The notes beneath the pieces are model-generated. The model had not been told where the DNA came from. It was given only the letters and a program-made list of their open reading frames with translations, and made no database searches. This document shows, piece after piece, positions 24,376 to 33,410 of a DNA stretch of 41,270 bases. The stretch's first letter is position 1. Every line of letters begins with the position of its first letter. Location of the stretch: assembly GCA_040902925.1 (NCBI GenBank), contig JBBDWJ010000090.1, positions 1-41,270 on the forward strand. Direction: 5' to 3'. This stretch comes from JBBDWJ01 sp040902925 (GTDB taxonomy: Bacteria; Acidobacteriota; Terriglobia; Bryobacterales; UBA6623). Position numbers and translations under genes: made by a program.

Positions 24376-24395
24376 CCGCGGAGATCTCTCATCGC

Positions 24396-24431
24396 GCAGG
24401 CGATCCGAGCCCCATCCGCAAGGGTGGGGCC
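24396..24431 (+). repeat. Dispersed hairpin repeat, copy 2 (GNRA loop)
   Basis: GCCCCATCC-GCAA-GGGTGGGGC forms a 9-bp stem with one T-G pair closed by a GCAA tetraloop. It is preceded by GCAGGCGATCCGAG, as in the inverse copy at 474-514. It sits 20 bp after the TPR stop codon. The rest of the 257-bp gap before the kinase gene shows only a weaker GATGCGCCC...GGGTGATGCGC dyad near 24497-24524. Confidence 0.5.
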
Positions 24432-24632
24432 TTCACTCATTTCGATCCTCAAGAGTGCGGACGAGCGCTGGGCCTTCTCAAAAAGCAGGGCGGCGGGATG
24501 CGCCCATCCTCGCGGGTGATGCGCTGGCCGCCTTCGGCGATGGCTGTCCATGCAGGACTGCGCTCGGGCCACGCCGTCTTCTACCGTGATTCACCGGTTT
24601 CAATGTTTCAACGAGCCTGTTGACCCACCCTC

Positions 24633-25751
24633 ATGAACATCCTGGTTCCGAACCTCGGCTCCACTTCGCTGAAGTATCAGCTCTTGGAGTTTCCCTCCGA
24701 GAGCGTTCTGGCGAAAGGGCGATTGGAGCGCATCGGCCAGTCGGGAGGCGACGCCGCGGACTACCGCGAGGCGGTCGAGCGTGCCCTGGATTCGCCGCAC
24801 CGAATCGATGCGGTGGGGTTCAAAGCCGTCCACGCCGGGCCCCGCTACCGCGGTACGTTTCGCGTGGATGATGGCCTGCTGGCGGCGCTCGAAGAATATG
24901 AGCCCGCGGCGCCGCTTCACAACGGCATCTATCTGGCGGCGATGCGGACGTTTCGCGAACTGCGGCCCGAACTGCCACTGGTGGCCGTCGTCGAGCCCGG
25001 CTTTCACCGCACGCTTCCCGGTTACGCAAGCGAGTATGGCGTGCCGCGCGAATGGGTGGAACGCTTCGGCGTGCGGAAGTATGGCTTCCACGGGGCATCG
25101 CACCGTTACGTGAGCGAGCACGTCCCGCGGATGATGGGAGCCGACCCGCACGATCTGCGGCTGGTTTCTTGCCACCTGGGCGGCAGTTCGTCGATGTGCG
25201 CCATCCGAGGCGGAAATTCCGTGGATGTGACCATGGGCTTTTCGCCGCAATCAGGCCTCGAAAACGCCACACGTCACGGCGATCTCGACGCCTTCGCGGT
25301 TTTGTATCTGATGGACCGCCTTGGCTACACGACCGCCCAGATGCGCGAGGAGCTACTCTCGGGAGGCGGCCTGGCGGGCCTCTCTGGCATCCCCGGCGGC
25401 GACGCGCGGGATCTGCAGCAAGCAGCGCAAGCGGGGAACGCGCAGGCCGAGCTCGCACTCAACGTTTTCGCTTACCAGGTCCGCAAGACCATCGGCGCCT
25501 ACGCGGCGGCGATGGCTGGAATCGACGCTGTAGCCTTCACTGGTGGCATTGGCGAGAATTCCGCAGGCCTGCGTTCGCTGTGCTGCGAGGGACTCAATTT
25601 CCTGGGCATCCGCCTGGATCCGGCGGCGAACGACTCCGGAGAAGGCGACCGCTTCGTTTCACACGCGAAAAGCCGCGTCAAAGTTGTCGTGCTGCAAACC
25701 AACGAGGAGCTGATTGTGGCCCGTGAAACGGCGAAGCTGCTTGCTGAGTAG
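24633..25751 (+). CDS. Acetate/propionate kinase family protein with altered active site
   Basis: ASKHA-fold kinase of the AckA family (372 residues; typical members about 400). Conserved: NLGSTSLKY (Asn7, Ser10, Ser12, Lys14), APLHN, YGFHGASH, TRHGDLD (Arg), GGDARD, FTGGIGENS, and TNEELIVARE. Compared by eye with Methanosarcina AckA, three catalytic or substrate positions differ: Arg91 is Lys64 (GFKAVHAG), Asp148 is Glu121 (VEPGFH), and Asn211 is Gly184 (HLGGSSS). It may act slowly, on another acid, or otherwise. No pta gene is nearby. It converges with the symporter gene. Confidence 0.85.
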   Translation: MNILVPNLGSTSLKYQLLEFPSESVLAKGRLERIGQSGGDAADYREAVERALDSPHRIDAVGFKAVHAGPRYRGTFRVDDGLLAALEEYEPAAPLHNGIYLAAMRTFRELRPELPLVAVVEPGFHRTLPGYASEYGVPREWVERFGVRKYGFHGASHRYVSEHVPRMMGADPHDLRLVSCHLGGSSSMCAIRGGNSVDVTMGFSPQSGLENATRHGDLDAFAVLYLMDRLGYTTAQMREELLSGGGLAGLSGIPGGDARDLQQAAQAGNAQAELALNVFAYQVRKTIGAYAAAMAGIDAVAFTGGIGENSAGLRSLCCEGLNFLGIRLDPAANDSGEGDRFVSHAKSRVKVVVLQTNEELIVARETAKLLAE

Positions 25752-25856
25752 AAGGGGGCCGCAGAAACAAACAGGGAACACGGATAAGGAATTCGCGCAT
25801 CCCGTGAACGCCCCTTCGAACCACGGGCGGTTTTGGTTTCGGGCCCGAGTCCGGCA

Positions 25857-27559
25857 CTAAGGCAGGTAGAGAATCCCTTTGGCGAACGCGATCAGCGCCG
25901 CCACCACACCGAATGCTGCAATCAACCCGATCAAGTCCACGCGAAAGCGGCCATAGAAGTGGCTCCAGCCTTTGCTGAGTTCCAGGTTAAACAGATTCAC
26001 AAATAACAGATCGTGCCCTGGCTGGCGGACGTTCTTCTCCTCGCCGGTCTTCCGGTCGAGGTACGACGACGTTTGCAGCCGGTCATAGAACTCGTTCAAC
26101 AGGTGCTCGGGCTCGGGCTTGGTCAGCAGGCTTACCACGGCGAGACTTACAAATCCGGCCAGCAGCGCGATTCCGAAGTTCGCCGCGTCCCATTGCAGAA
26201 AAGGGTGAACCTTGGTCAGCGGATCAGCGGCGAACGCTGCTAGGTAGTCCTGATAGGTGAGATAGAAGAACGCGGCGCAAGACACCAGCAGGCTCGCAAA
26301 GGCGCCTTGACGGTTCGCCCGCCGCCACGAAATCGCGCCGAACATGCTGATGCCCATAAAGGCGGCGATGGTCTCGGTAAACAGAAACGCTTCGAGGACG
26401 CTCTCGACATACAGCCCAAACAGCACGCCCGTCGTCGTTACCAGCACGCCGGCGATACGCCCGACCATCAGGTAGTGGCGGTCGCTTTCCTGGCGACGCA
26501 CGTAGCGGCGGTAAAAATTTTGGGTAAACAGGGCGCCGCCATCCACGGTGAACGCCGAACCCGTGGACATGTTGGCGGCCAGCACACACGCGATCATCAA
26601 ACCAACGGTGCCGGGAAACAGCAGCTCGCGCGTTGCGAATCCAAAGGCCTCTTCGGGGTCGGCGAACGGAGCCGCGCCGCGCTGCAGCAGCATCGCGGCC
26701 ACGATCAGGCCAACCAGCGCCCAGCCGATGGTGCAGAAGCGCTTGATGAAATTGCCCGCCGCCATACCCCAGCGGCAGCTTCTCTCGTCATGCCCCGTGC
26801 CGACGCTGGCCAGGATGTGCGGCTGCGCCACGATACCAATCAACCCGTTGATGGTCAGCATCACGATCGTAAATATCCCAACGTCGCCCGGCGTCACCAT
26901 CGACAACATCTGCGGCTCAAGCGTCTCCGGATTCCGGTAAAACCGCCAACCGCGCTGAGACCCAGCGGGATCAGCAGAAACGAGAGGCCGATGATGAAAA
27001 AGCTCTGCACGAAGTCGGTCCAGGCAGCGGCAATCAGCCCACCGACAAAACTGTAGAGCACGAATGTCACCGTCATGACGACGACGATGGTGTTTGGCGA
27101 GATCTCATCGCCCATCGCGACGCTGACCAGCTTGCCGGCGCCCTTCAGCATCGCGCCCATGTTGAAGATGAAATAGGAGAGAGCAAAGAACGTGTAGACG
27201 GCGCCCATGAAATTGCCGTAGCGGTCTTCATAGACCTCGCCGGTCGTGGTGCGGCGGAAGCGGCGGAACAGCGGAGCCAGTATCCAGTAGAACGGCGTGA
27301 TGAACAGGTTCTTCCACTGGTACCAGATTCCGGCATAGCCGGAAAGATAAACCTTACCGGCAAGCGACACGGGCATTTCAGCGTGCGTGCCGACGCCAAA
27401 GGCTTGCGCGATCACCAGCCAGACGCTAAAGCCGCGATTGCCTAAGAAGTAATCGTCGGTCTGTTTGATGCGGCGGCCGGCGATCAGGCCGACGATCATA
27501 ATCAGCACGAAGTAAGCGGCGATGACAGTCCAGTCGAGCCAGTGCAGAGCTGTTCCCAT
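25857..27559 (-). pseudogene. Na+/solute symporter (SSS family), interrupted by a frameshift
   Basis: Two reading frames make up one SSS-family transporter of about 567 residues. The first (27559 to about 26894) has the family start, the sodium-site region ALSYFIFNMG and FVQSFFIIG. It ends abruptly after VGGFTGIRRR. The second (to 25857) begins in MLSMVTPGDVGIF and carries NMSTGSAFTVDGGAL. At the T4 run on the minus strand (plus 26939-26942), adding one T would restore VGGFYRNPETLEPQMLSM and join the frames. A sequencing error is as likely as a true mutation. It lies 17 bp after a second SSS gene. Confidence 0.85.
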
Positions 27560-27576
27560 GGCGTTAGGTCTGCCTA

Positions 27577-28986
27577 TTATACGGGAGCAGCCAAATTCTT
27601 CCGCGCTGCGAACAGGAAAAAGACGGCGGCGCTGAATAGAATACCCAATGCCGCGGGGGTGAGGAAGCCAAGACCCGCGCCATGCGTCAGCAGATGAACA
27701 GCGGCCGTGGCGGGAACCGAAGCCGCCATCGCGGCAAGCGCCGCGCCGGCAGTGGGCCGCGAGGAATAGAGCCCCGCCAGCAACGGCACGAACAGACTCA
27801 CAGCGAGCAAGCTGTAGAAGATTTCAAGCGCCGCGAGGATCGACTGCAGCCATAGAGCGAGGGCAATTCCGGCCGCGCCGGCTATGACGGCGGTTACGCG
27901 TGTAGTCCGCAGCAGATTCGCGTCGCTGATATCCCTGCGAAAAGCAGTCTGAACCAAATCGCGTGCGACCGATGTTGTGAGCATAAACAGAACTGCGTCA
28001 GCGGAACTGACTTCCGCCGAGAATATCGCCGCCAGCATCAGCCCTCCAAGCCACTCCGGCAGCCCTTCGGCAAGAAGCTTAGGCAGCGCCAAACCGGGGT
28101 TTTCCAGCTCCGGAAAGCGCGCCATCGCCGCCATCCCAAGGATTACCGGCAGGAAGGAGTAAGCAAGCAGACACGCACCTTGAAAGCTGACAGCGCGGCG
28201 AATTGTGGATTCGTCGCGCGCGCCGTAGAGTTTCTGAATCAGCCCCGGCGAGACAATGAACGAAGGAATAAGAATGACGGCGTAGCGAAGAATTCCCGCC
28301 ACGCCAAGGCCCGTGAAGCTGAGATAGGATTCCGCGGCGAGCGAAGGATTCCGCGCGACAGCCGCGGGGATCGCCTCCCACCCGCCGATGCCGCTTAGTG
28401 CCCACGGCACAGCCAGGCAAAAACCGATTGCCTTTACCGCCACCTGAACCAGGTTGACCCAAGCGCTCGAAAGCAGGCCCCCCGCAGTGAAATAGATCGT
28501 GACGAGGATGCCGCCGAGAACCGTCCCCCAATGCGCCGGCAAACCCGTGACCACGTTGAGCACCAACCCGAGCGCAATCAACTGCGCGGCGAGAATAGAA
28601 AGCGACCCCAGCCAAAGCAGCGCCGCCATCAGATACCGCACCGCACGGCTGTAGCGCAGCTCGAGATAGTCGCCAACCGTGTAGAGGTTGTGCCGGCTCG
28701 CTATACGGTAGATGCGAGGGCCGATGAACAGGCCCAGGATGAGAGAGCCAATCCCTGCCGACCCCACCCACCACCAAGCGGAGAGGCCATGACGGTAGCC
28801 GAACTCGGCGGCGCCGACGGTTGTACCAGCGCCTAAATTCGCTGCGAGGAAGGTGGAAAAAAGAAGCGCCGGTGACAGTTGGCGCCCCGCGACGAAAAAA
28901 TCACTGCTGCGAGTGACCCGCCGTGAGACGAACAGACTCAAAGCGACCAGCGCCGCAGAGTAAACGACCAGGAACGTGAGAATCAT
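27577..28986 (-). CDS. Na+/solute symporter (SSS family)
   Basis: Secondary transporter of 469 residues with about 13 hydrophobic segments. SSS features: RRVTRSSDFFVAGRQLSP after the first helix, TFLAANLGAGTTVGAAEFGY, YTVGDYLELRYSRAVR, YFTAGGLLSSAWVNLVQVAVK, and ILAAIFSAEVSSADAVLFMLTTSVARDL in the later helices (quoted in parts). The solute is unknown; the family includes the pantothenate carrier PanF and amino-acid, sugar and carboxylate carriers. The gene starts 14 bp after the P1 peptidase stop, so it is probably co-transcribed with that gene and the second symporter. Confidence 0.9.
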   Translation of the reverse strand: MILTFLVVYSAALVALSLFVSRRVTRSSDFFVAGRQLSPALLFSTFLAANLGAGTTVGAAEFGYRHGLSAWWWVGSAGIGSLILGLFIGPRIYRIASRHNLYTVGDYLELRYSRAVRYLMAALLWLGSLSILAAQLIALGLVLNVVTGLPAHWGTVLGGILVTIYFTAGGLLSSAWVNLVQVAVKAIGFCLAVPWALSGIGGWEAIPAAVARNPSLAAESYLSFTGLGVAGILRYAVILIPSFIVSPGLIQKLYGARDESTIRRAVSFQGACLLAYSFLPVILGMAAMARFPELENPGLALPKLLAEGLPEWLGGLMLAAIFSAEVSSADAVLFMLTTSVARDLVQTAFRRDISDANLLRTTRVTAVIAGAAGIALALWLQSILAALEIFYSLLAVSLFVPLLAGLYSSRPTAGAALAAMAASVPATAAVHLLTHGAGLGFLTPAALGILFSAAVFFLFAARKNLAAPV

Positions 28987-29000
28987 GGCCGCAGATGCAC

Positions 29001-30068
29001 CTAGCGCGGCTCCAAATCCCGGTAAGCTACAAACCCCTCGACGCTTTCTGCGTGCAACACCGCCGACACCACTGCTTGCGCAAGGACGTCAGCCGCAAGC
29101 GCTCCGATTGTGCCGAGCCGGTCGCCCAGAGAGGCGCCGCCGGTTCCGAGCGCGAACACAGTATCACCATCCATCGGCATGTGCGACGGCCGAATGGCGC
29201 GCGCCAACCCGTCGTGGGCCATTTGCGCGACTTTGGTTGCTTCGGCTTTGATCCACTCGACGTTGACTGCCACGATGGCAATGGTCGTGTTCTCGCCGGC
29301 CTTCGTTGCGTTCAGGGTTGCGCCACGCCGCAGTTCGTCCATGGCGCCTAAAAGCTTTTTGCCGTCCGGCGTGCGCGCTCCAGCCAGCAACTCGCCGTTG
29401 TCGGGATCCACAACGTCACCGATGCAATTCACAGCCGCCAACGCGCCGATGACCAGCCCACCAGGCAACTTCAGCGATGCGCTTCCCAGGCCGCCTTTCA
29501 TGGCGCGTTGGCGGCCGAACATCTTGCCTACGGTCGCACCCGCTCCCGCGCCTACGTTGCCTTGCGCAAACGGCTCGCCCGTCGCGGCCTTTGCAGCGCT
29601 GTATCCCGACGCGGCATCGGGGCGCGGCGTCATCCCGCCCACGCCAAAATCTAAAATAATCGCTGCCGGGACGATCGGCACGACTCCACCGCCGATCGGA
29701 AAGCCGATCCCGCGCTCTTCGAGGTAGCGCATGACGCCGTCAGCGGTCGCAAGCCCGTACGCGCTGCCGCCCGAGAGCACGATGGCATGGACTTGCTGCA
29801 CCGACATTTCCGGCCGCAATAGCTCGATGTCGCGCGTTCCTGGCGCGCCACCACGCACGTCGGCCCCGGCCGTTGATCCCGCCTCGGCGAGCACGACGGT
29901 GCAGCCGGTAGGGCGTTTAGTGTGTGTGAAATGCCCGACCTTCAGCCCCGGGACATCGGTGAGCGAGCCCTGCGGCGTCCGTTTCGGTTTTGCGTTGGCC
30001 ATGGCGGTGTAGAGAGGAGCCCCGATCGCGGAAGCCAGCAGGCTCCGCCGCGAAAAGGAGTATGTCAT
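29001..30068 (-). CDS. P1-family aminopeptidase (DmpA/BapA-like), Tat-exported
   Basis: Self-processing Ntn-type hydrolase of the P1 family, whose members include L-aminopeptidase/D-esterase DmpA and beta-peptidyl aminopeptidase BapA. A twin-arginine signal (SRRSLLASAIG) opens the protein, so it acts in the periplasm. Family blocks: LTDVPGLKVGHFT, GCTVVLAE, VLSGGSAYGLATADGV, GNVGAGAGATVGK, and KGGLGSAS, where autocleavage before the Ser nucleophile is expected. The start is set at 30068 (MTYSFSRRSLL); the frame upstream lacks a signal-peptide character. It lies between panC (144 bp upstream) and two SSS symporters. Confidence 0.9.
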   Translation of the reverse strand: MTYSFSRRSLLASAIGAPLYTAMANAKPKRTPQGSLTDVPGLKVGHFTHTKRPTGCTVVLAEAGSTAGADVRGGAPGTRDIELLRPEMSVQQVHAIVLSGGSAYGLATADGVMRYLEERGIGFPIGGGVVPIVPAAIILDFGVGGMTPRPDAASGYSAAKAATGEPFAQGNVGAGAGATVGKMFGRQRAMKGGLGSASLKLPGGLVIGALAAVNCIGDVVDPDNGELLAGARTPDGKKLLGAMDELRRGATLNATKAGENTTIAIVAVNVEWIKAEATKVAQMAHDGLARAIRPSHMPMDGDTVFALGTGGASLGDRLGTIGALAADVLAQAVVSAVLHAESVEGFVAYRDLEPR

Positions 30069-30212
30069 GGACACATTGTGCCGGATGCGGAGGCGGAGTG
30101 GCCAGGAAGATGTTTCGCGAGCAATTCGGCCAGGCAAAACGCTAAACAAGTCCGTACCCGGCGCGCAATCGAGAGACGTTCGCACACTCGCTCGAAAGCT
30201 CGTTGTGGGCGG

Positions 30213-31064
30213 TTAGATTTCAACGAGAACGTTGTCGATTAGCCGGGTCGCGCCAACCCAAACCGCCGCCGCAATGCGCACGGGCCGTTCGATGTGTACG
30301 ACCGGCTGCATCTCCTCGCTGTCGACAACTTCGAAATATTCCAAACGGACCGCGGGTTGCCGTGCGAGCAGCGTCAAGGCCTGCTGCTTAATCGCAGCCG
30401 CGTCTCGCTCGCCGTGAGCTACTTGTTCCCGCACCGCTGCAAGCGCCTGGTACAAGACCGTCGCCGAGCGGCGCTGCTCGGCAGTCAACTGGGCATTACG
30501 CGAACTGACCGCGAGCCCGGCGTCCTCGCGCACGGTTGGGACTTCGATAATCGCCAGCGGCATGTTCAGATCCGCGACCATGCGCCGGATGACGGCCAAC
30601 TGCTGGGCATCCTTCTCGCCGAAGTAGGCGCGGCCGGGCTGGACGATGTTGAACAGCTTTGTCACAACAGTCGCTACGCCGCGGAAGTGCCCCGGCCGAA
30701 ACGCTCCGCATAAATGATCGGTGAGCGTTTCCACCTCGACAAACGCGCGCTGCGGTCGCGGATACATCTCGGCGGCCAGCGGCGCGAAGACGACATCCAC
30801 GCCTTCCTGCTCGCATACGCGCAGATCATCAGCCATCGGGCGCGGGTAGCGGTCGAAATCGTCGTTGCGGTCGAACTGAATCGGGTTGACGAAGATGCTG
30901 ACGACGACGCAATCGGATTCGCGCCGCGCCCGCCGGATCAACTCGACGTGGCCAACGTGCAATGCGCCCATCGTGGGGACCAGCCCGATAGTCTTCCCCG
31001 CACGGCGTAAGGGGTTCAAGCGGGCTCGCAGCACCGCAATGGAATCGGCGAGTTCGACGCTCAT
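30213..31064 (-). CDS. panC: Pantoate--beta-alanine ligase
   Basis: Final step of pantothenate synthesis: pantoate + beta-alanine + ATP, in the cytosol. Motifs: LVPTMGALHVGHVELIRRA with the HxGH-type nucleotide site, SIFVNPIQF, GHFRGVATVVTKLF, YFGEKDAQQL, and GLAVSSRN (KMSKS-like SSRN). Length of 283 is normal. The ATG overlaps the panB stop by 4 bp, so translation is coupled. No panD is in the window. Confidence 0.96.
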   Translation of the reverse strand: MSVELADSIAVLRARLNPLRRAGKTIGLVPTMGALHVGHVELIRRARRESDCVVVSIFVNPIQFDRNDDFDRYPRPMADDLRVCEQEGVDVVFAPLAAEMYPRPQRAFVEVETLTDHLCGAFRPGHFRGVATVVTKLFNIVQPGRAYFGEKDAQQLAVIRRMVADLNMPLAIIEVPTVREDAGLAVSSRNAQLTAEQRRSATVLYQALAAVREQVAHGERDAAAIKQQALTLLARQPAVRLEYFEVVDSEEMQPVVHIERPVRIAAAVWVGATRLIDNVLVEI

Positions 31065-31924
31065 TCTTTTCCGTTGGCGCCGTGGGGAACCGTGTCTTTG
31101 GGAACGGAGGGACGCTCCGGTGCGGGGCGTTCGACGGGCGGGAAGCGGCCGTCCTGAACCTCGGAGATGTATTGGCGCGCGGCCTCAATCATCGTCTCGC
31201 CCAGGCGGGCATACTGCTTCGCGAACGGCGGCACTTCGTCAAACAGGCCGAACGCATCGTAGCTAACCAGCACCTGGCCGTCGCACCACGGCCCCGCGCC
31301 TATGCCAATAGTGGGGATCGCGAGCTCGGCCGTCACTTGGCGCGCGAGTTCGGAAGGAATCGATTCGAGCACCACGGCAAAAGCGCCCGCCTGCTCGAGT
31401 AGCCGCGCGTCATCGAGCAGTTGCGCAGCCTCTTTAGGAGCGCCGGCCTGGCGCCGGAAACCGCCAAGCTGATGCACCGCCTGGGGCGTCAAACCCAAAT
31501 GGCCCATGACGGGGATGCCCGCCTCGACGAGACGCTCAACCACATGGACCACCGGACGGCCGCCTTCGATTTTGACCGCCGCCGCACCGCCCTGCTGCAG
31601 CAGACGGCCGGCGTTGCGCACCGCTTCTTCCGCACTGACCTGGAACGTCAGAAAAGGCATATCGGCCACGACCAAGGCGCGCCGCGCGCCGCGAGAAACG
31701 GCCTTCGCGTGGTGGAGCACGTCGTCGAGCGTCACCGGCAACGTCGTGTCATGACCTAGAATCACCATGCCAAGTGAATCGCCGACCAGCAACACGTCGA
31801 TGCCGGCGCGGTCGAGAAGCCGCGCCATCGTGGCGTCATAGGCGGTCAGCATGGCGATTTTTTCGCCGCATTTTTTCTTTGCCTTTAGATCGGGAGCCCG
31901 CAGAGGTTTGATGCGTTCGGGCAT
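31061..31924 (-). CDS. panB: 3-methyl-2-oxobutanoate hydroxymethyltransferase
   Basis: Makes ketopantoate from alpha-ketoisovalerate and methylene-THF; a decameric Mg2+-dependent TIM barrel. Motifs: MLTAYDATMARLLDRAGID, VGDSLGMV, VVADMPFLTF, VKIEGG, VMGHLGLTPQ, and GIGAGPWCDGQVLVSYD. The C-terminus is about 20 residues longer than usual and rich in Pro (PPVERPAPERPSVP). It is the first gene of a minus-strand unit with panC, probably extending to the P1 peptidase and symporters. Confidence 0.96.
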   Translation of the reverse strand: MPERIKPLRAPDLKAKKKCGEKIAMLTAYDATMARLLDRAGIDVLLVGDSLGMVILGHDTTLPVTLDDVLHHAKAVSRGARRALVVADMPFLTFQVSAEEAVRNAGRLLQQGGAAAVKIEGGRPVVHVVERLVEAGIPVMGHLGLTPQAVHQLGGFRRQAGAPKEAAQLLDDARLLEQAGAFAVVLESIPSELARQVTAELAIPTIGIGAGPWCDGQVLVSYDAFGLFDEVPPFAKQYARLGETMIEAARQYISEVQDGRFPPVERPAPERPSVPKDTVPHGANGKE

Positions 31925-32347
31925 GCGGTTTGCTTTCTGGTTGCGAAGACGTGTCGCACGGCGCCTTGGCCGCTTAGGTGGAGCAGATGCGGTTCGTGAG
32001 TTTCGGAAGGGCGACGACTCGAAAACGAAGCGCTAGGGAGTGCGATTCCGGTTCGCCGCGGTAACAACGTCATTATATCGGATGGTCAGGTGTGGACTAT
32101 CGGAGCCCGCTTTTGGCCGGCATGAGAAAGCACGGAGCGCTCGACACGCCGTGGCCTCACGCGGCAGCCGTGAATTTGAGGAACCGTGGTCTGCATCGCT
32201 TGATCCGTGAGCTTCGATTCTTCGGCTTCGATTCTTAAAACCCCCAACCTTGAGCTTCCATCCTTGAGCGATTGAGGGCCTCATGCCACCGCTTGGCTTT
32301 CGCGCGCGGTCCGATTCGCTTTAACGACGATTTCGGCTGCGAATCCG
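31925..32347. other. Intergenic region between cydB and panB
   Basis: Stretch of 423 bp without a supported gene. It carries a TATAAT box for panB (see separate entry) and a direct repeat of GCTTCGATTCTT (12 bp, about 32211-32237). No cydX-like small ORF was seen after cydB, nor a clear terminator hairpin. Confidence 0.35.
32072..32077 (-). promoter_or_regulatory. Perfect TATAAT -10 box upstream of panB
   Basis: On the minus strand TATAAT stands in CCGATATAATGACG. No good -35 is present at 17 bp (ATAGTC-like). Transcription from here would give a leader of about 140 nt before panB, long enough for leader control, though no known riboswitch was recognised. Confidence 0.4.
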
Positions 32348-33394
32348 CTAATGCCCTTCGTTACCCAACCTCACCTTGCCCGCGAACTTGCGGTAGACGA
32401 AGAAAAAGTATGCGGTAGCGAGCAGCATGCCCGGGATGAACCAGATCAGGCCCACCCGCAGGCCGTAAGCACCCGCAGCAGTGTTGTAAATGTCCAGGCT
32501 AGCGGCAGGATTATTGTTCGAAGGCAGCACGTAGGGATAAACGCCGAACACCACGCTGGTCAGCATGCCGACGATGTAGGCGCAGGAGGCGAAAAATGCC
32601 TTGGTGTCTTCGCCTTTGGCGCTCAACCAGCGCATGCCCGCCAGACCGGCCAGCGCCAGTAGCGGGAAGATCGTCCCCCATGGCTCGGATGCCAGCCGCT
32701 CTGGAACGTGCGGCTGCACGTAAAAAGTCGCGGCCGTTACGCCGATTGTTATCGCCACGACACCCCACCAAACCAACGAAAACAAATGTCGGGCGCGCGC
32801 CGCGAGGTCTCCTTCGGTTTTTAGCACGACCCACAACGCTCCGTGCGCGGTGAGCGTGAGGAAAGAGGCGAGGCCGACCATAACGGTGTACCAGTCGAGG
32901 ACCCCCGGCAGCACGCTGACGCGAAAATCGGTCCACAACGGCAGGAAGAAATAACCCTGCGCATCGAGCGGAACGCCGCGCACAACGTTGCCCAGCGCCG
33001 CGCCGAAAAAGATCGTCAACAGCGCGCTCGATCCGGCGAAGACGGCATCCCAGAACGCCGGCCAAGCGGCGTTTTGAAGATGGCCGCGGAACTCGATGGC
33101 GATTCCGCGCAGCATCAGCAGCCACAACACCATCATCAACGGCAAGTAGAAGCCGCTGAAGCTCGAGGCATAGAGCGCCGGAAACGCGAAGTAGAGCGTA
33201 CCGCCCGCCGCAAGCAGCCAAACCTCGTTGCCGTCCCAGACGGGCCCGATCGAGCTCAACACCTGACGCCGCTCGGTGTCGGTGCGCGCAGCGTAGAGAT
33301 GCACGATGCCCGAGCCCAGATCGAAACCATCGAGGACGACATACACGGCAATCATTACGGCAATGATGCAAAACCACAACGTTTCCACGGTCAT
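32348..33394 (-). CDS. cydB: Cytochrome bd quinol oxidase subunit II
   Basis: Polytopic inner-membrane subunit (348 residues, 8-9 hydrophobic segments) of the oxygen-reducing bd oxidase. Typical start: TLWFCIIAVMIAVYVVLDGFDLGSG, here read in parts, with GFDLG conserved. SSIGPVWDGNEVWLLAAGG and YPYVLPSNNNPAASLDIYN (shortened) follow, all CydB signatures. An AGGAGAG Shine-Dalgarno stands just before the ATG. It starts 16 bp after the cydA stop. Confidence 0.96.
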   Translation of the reverse strand: MTVETLWFCIIAVMIAVYVVLDGFDLGSGIVHLYAARTDTERRQVLSSIGPVWDGNEVWLLAAGGTLYFAFPALYASSFSGFYLPLMMVLWLLMLRGIAIEFRGHLQNAAWPAFWDAVFAGSSALLTIFFGAALGNVVRGVPLDAQGYFFLPLWTDFRVSVLPGVLDWYTVMVGLASFLTLTAHGALWVVLKTEGDLAARARHLFSLVWWGVVAITIGVTAATFYVQPHVPERLASEPWGTIFPLLALAGLAGMRWLSAKGEDTKAFFASCAYIVGMLTSVVFGVYPYVLPSNNNPAASLDIYNTAAGAYGLRVGLIWFIPGMLLATAYFFFVYRKFAGKVRLGNEGH

Positions 33395-33410
33395 GCTCTC
33401 CTAGGCCTGC

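Noticed and set aside
26894..26945. Programmed ribosomal frameshift in the symporter gene
   Set aside because: The T4 run lacks a typical slippery heptamer and downstream structure, and the family is not known to use frameshifting; error or mutation is simpler.
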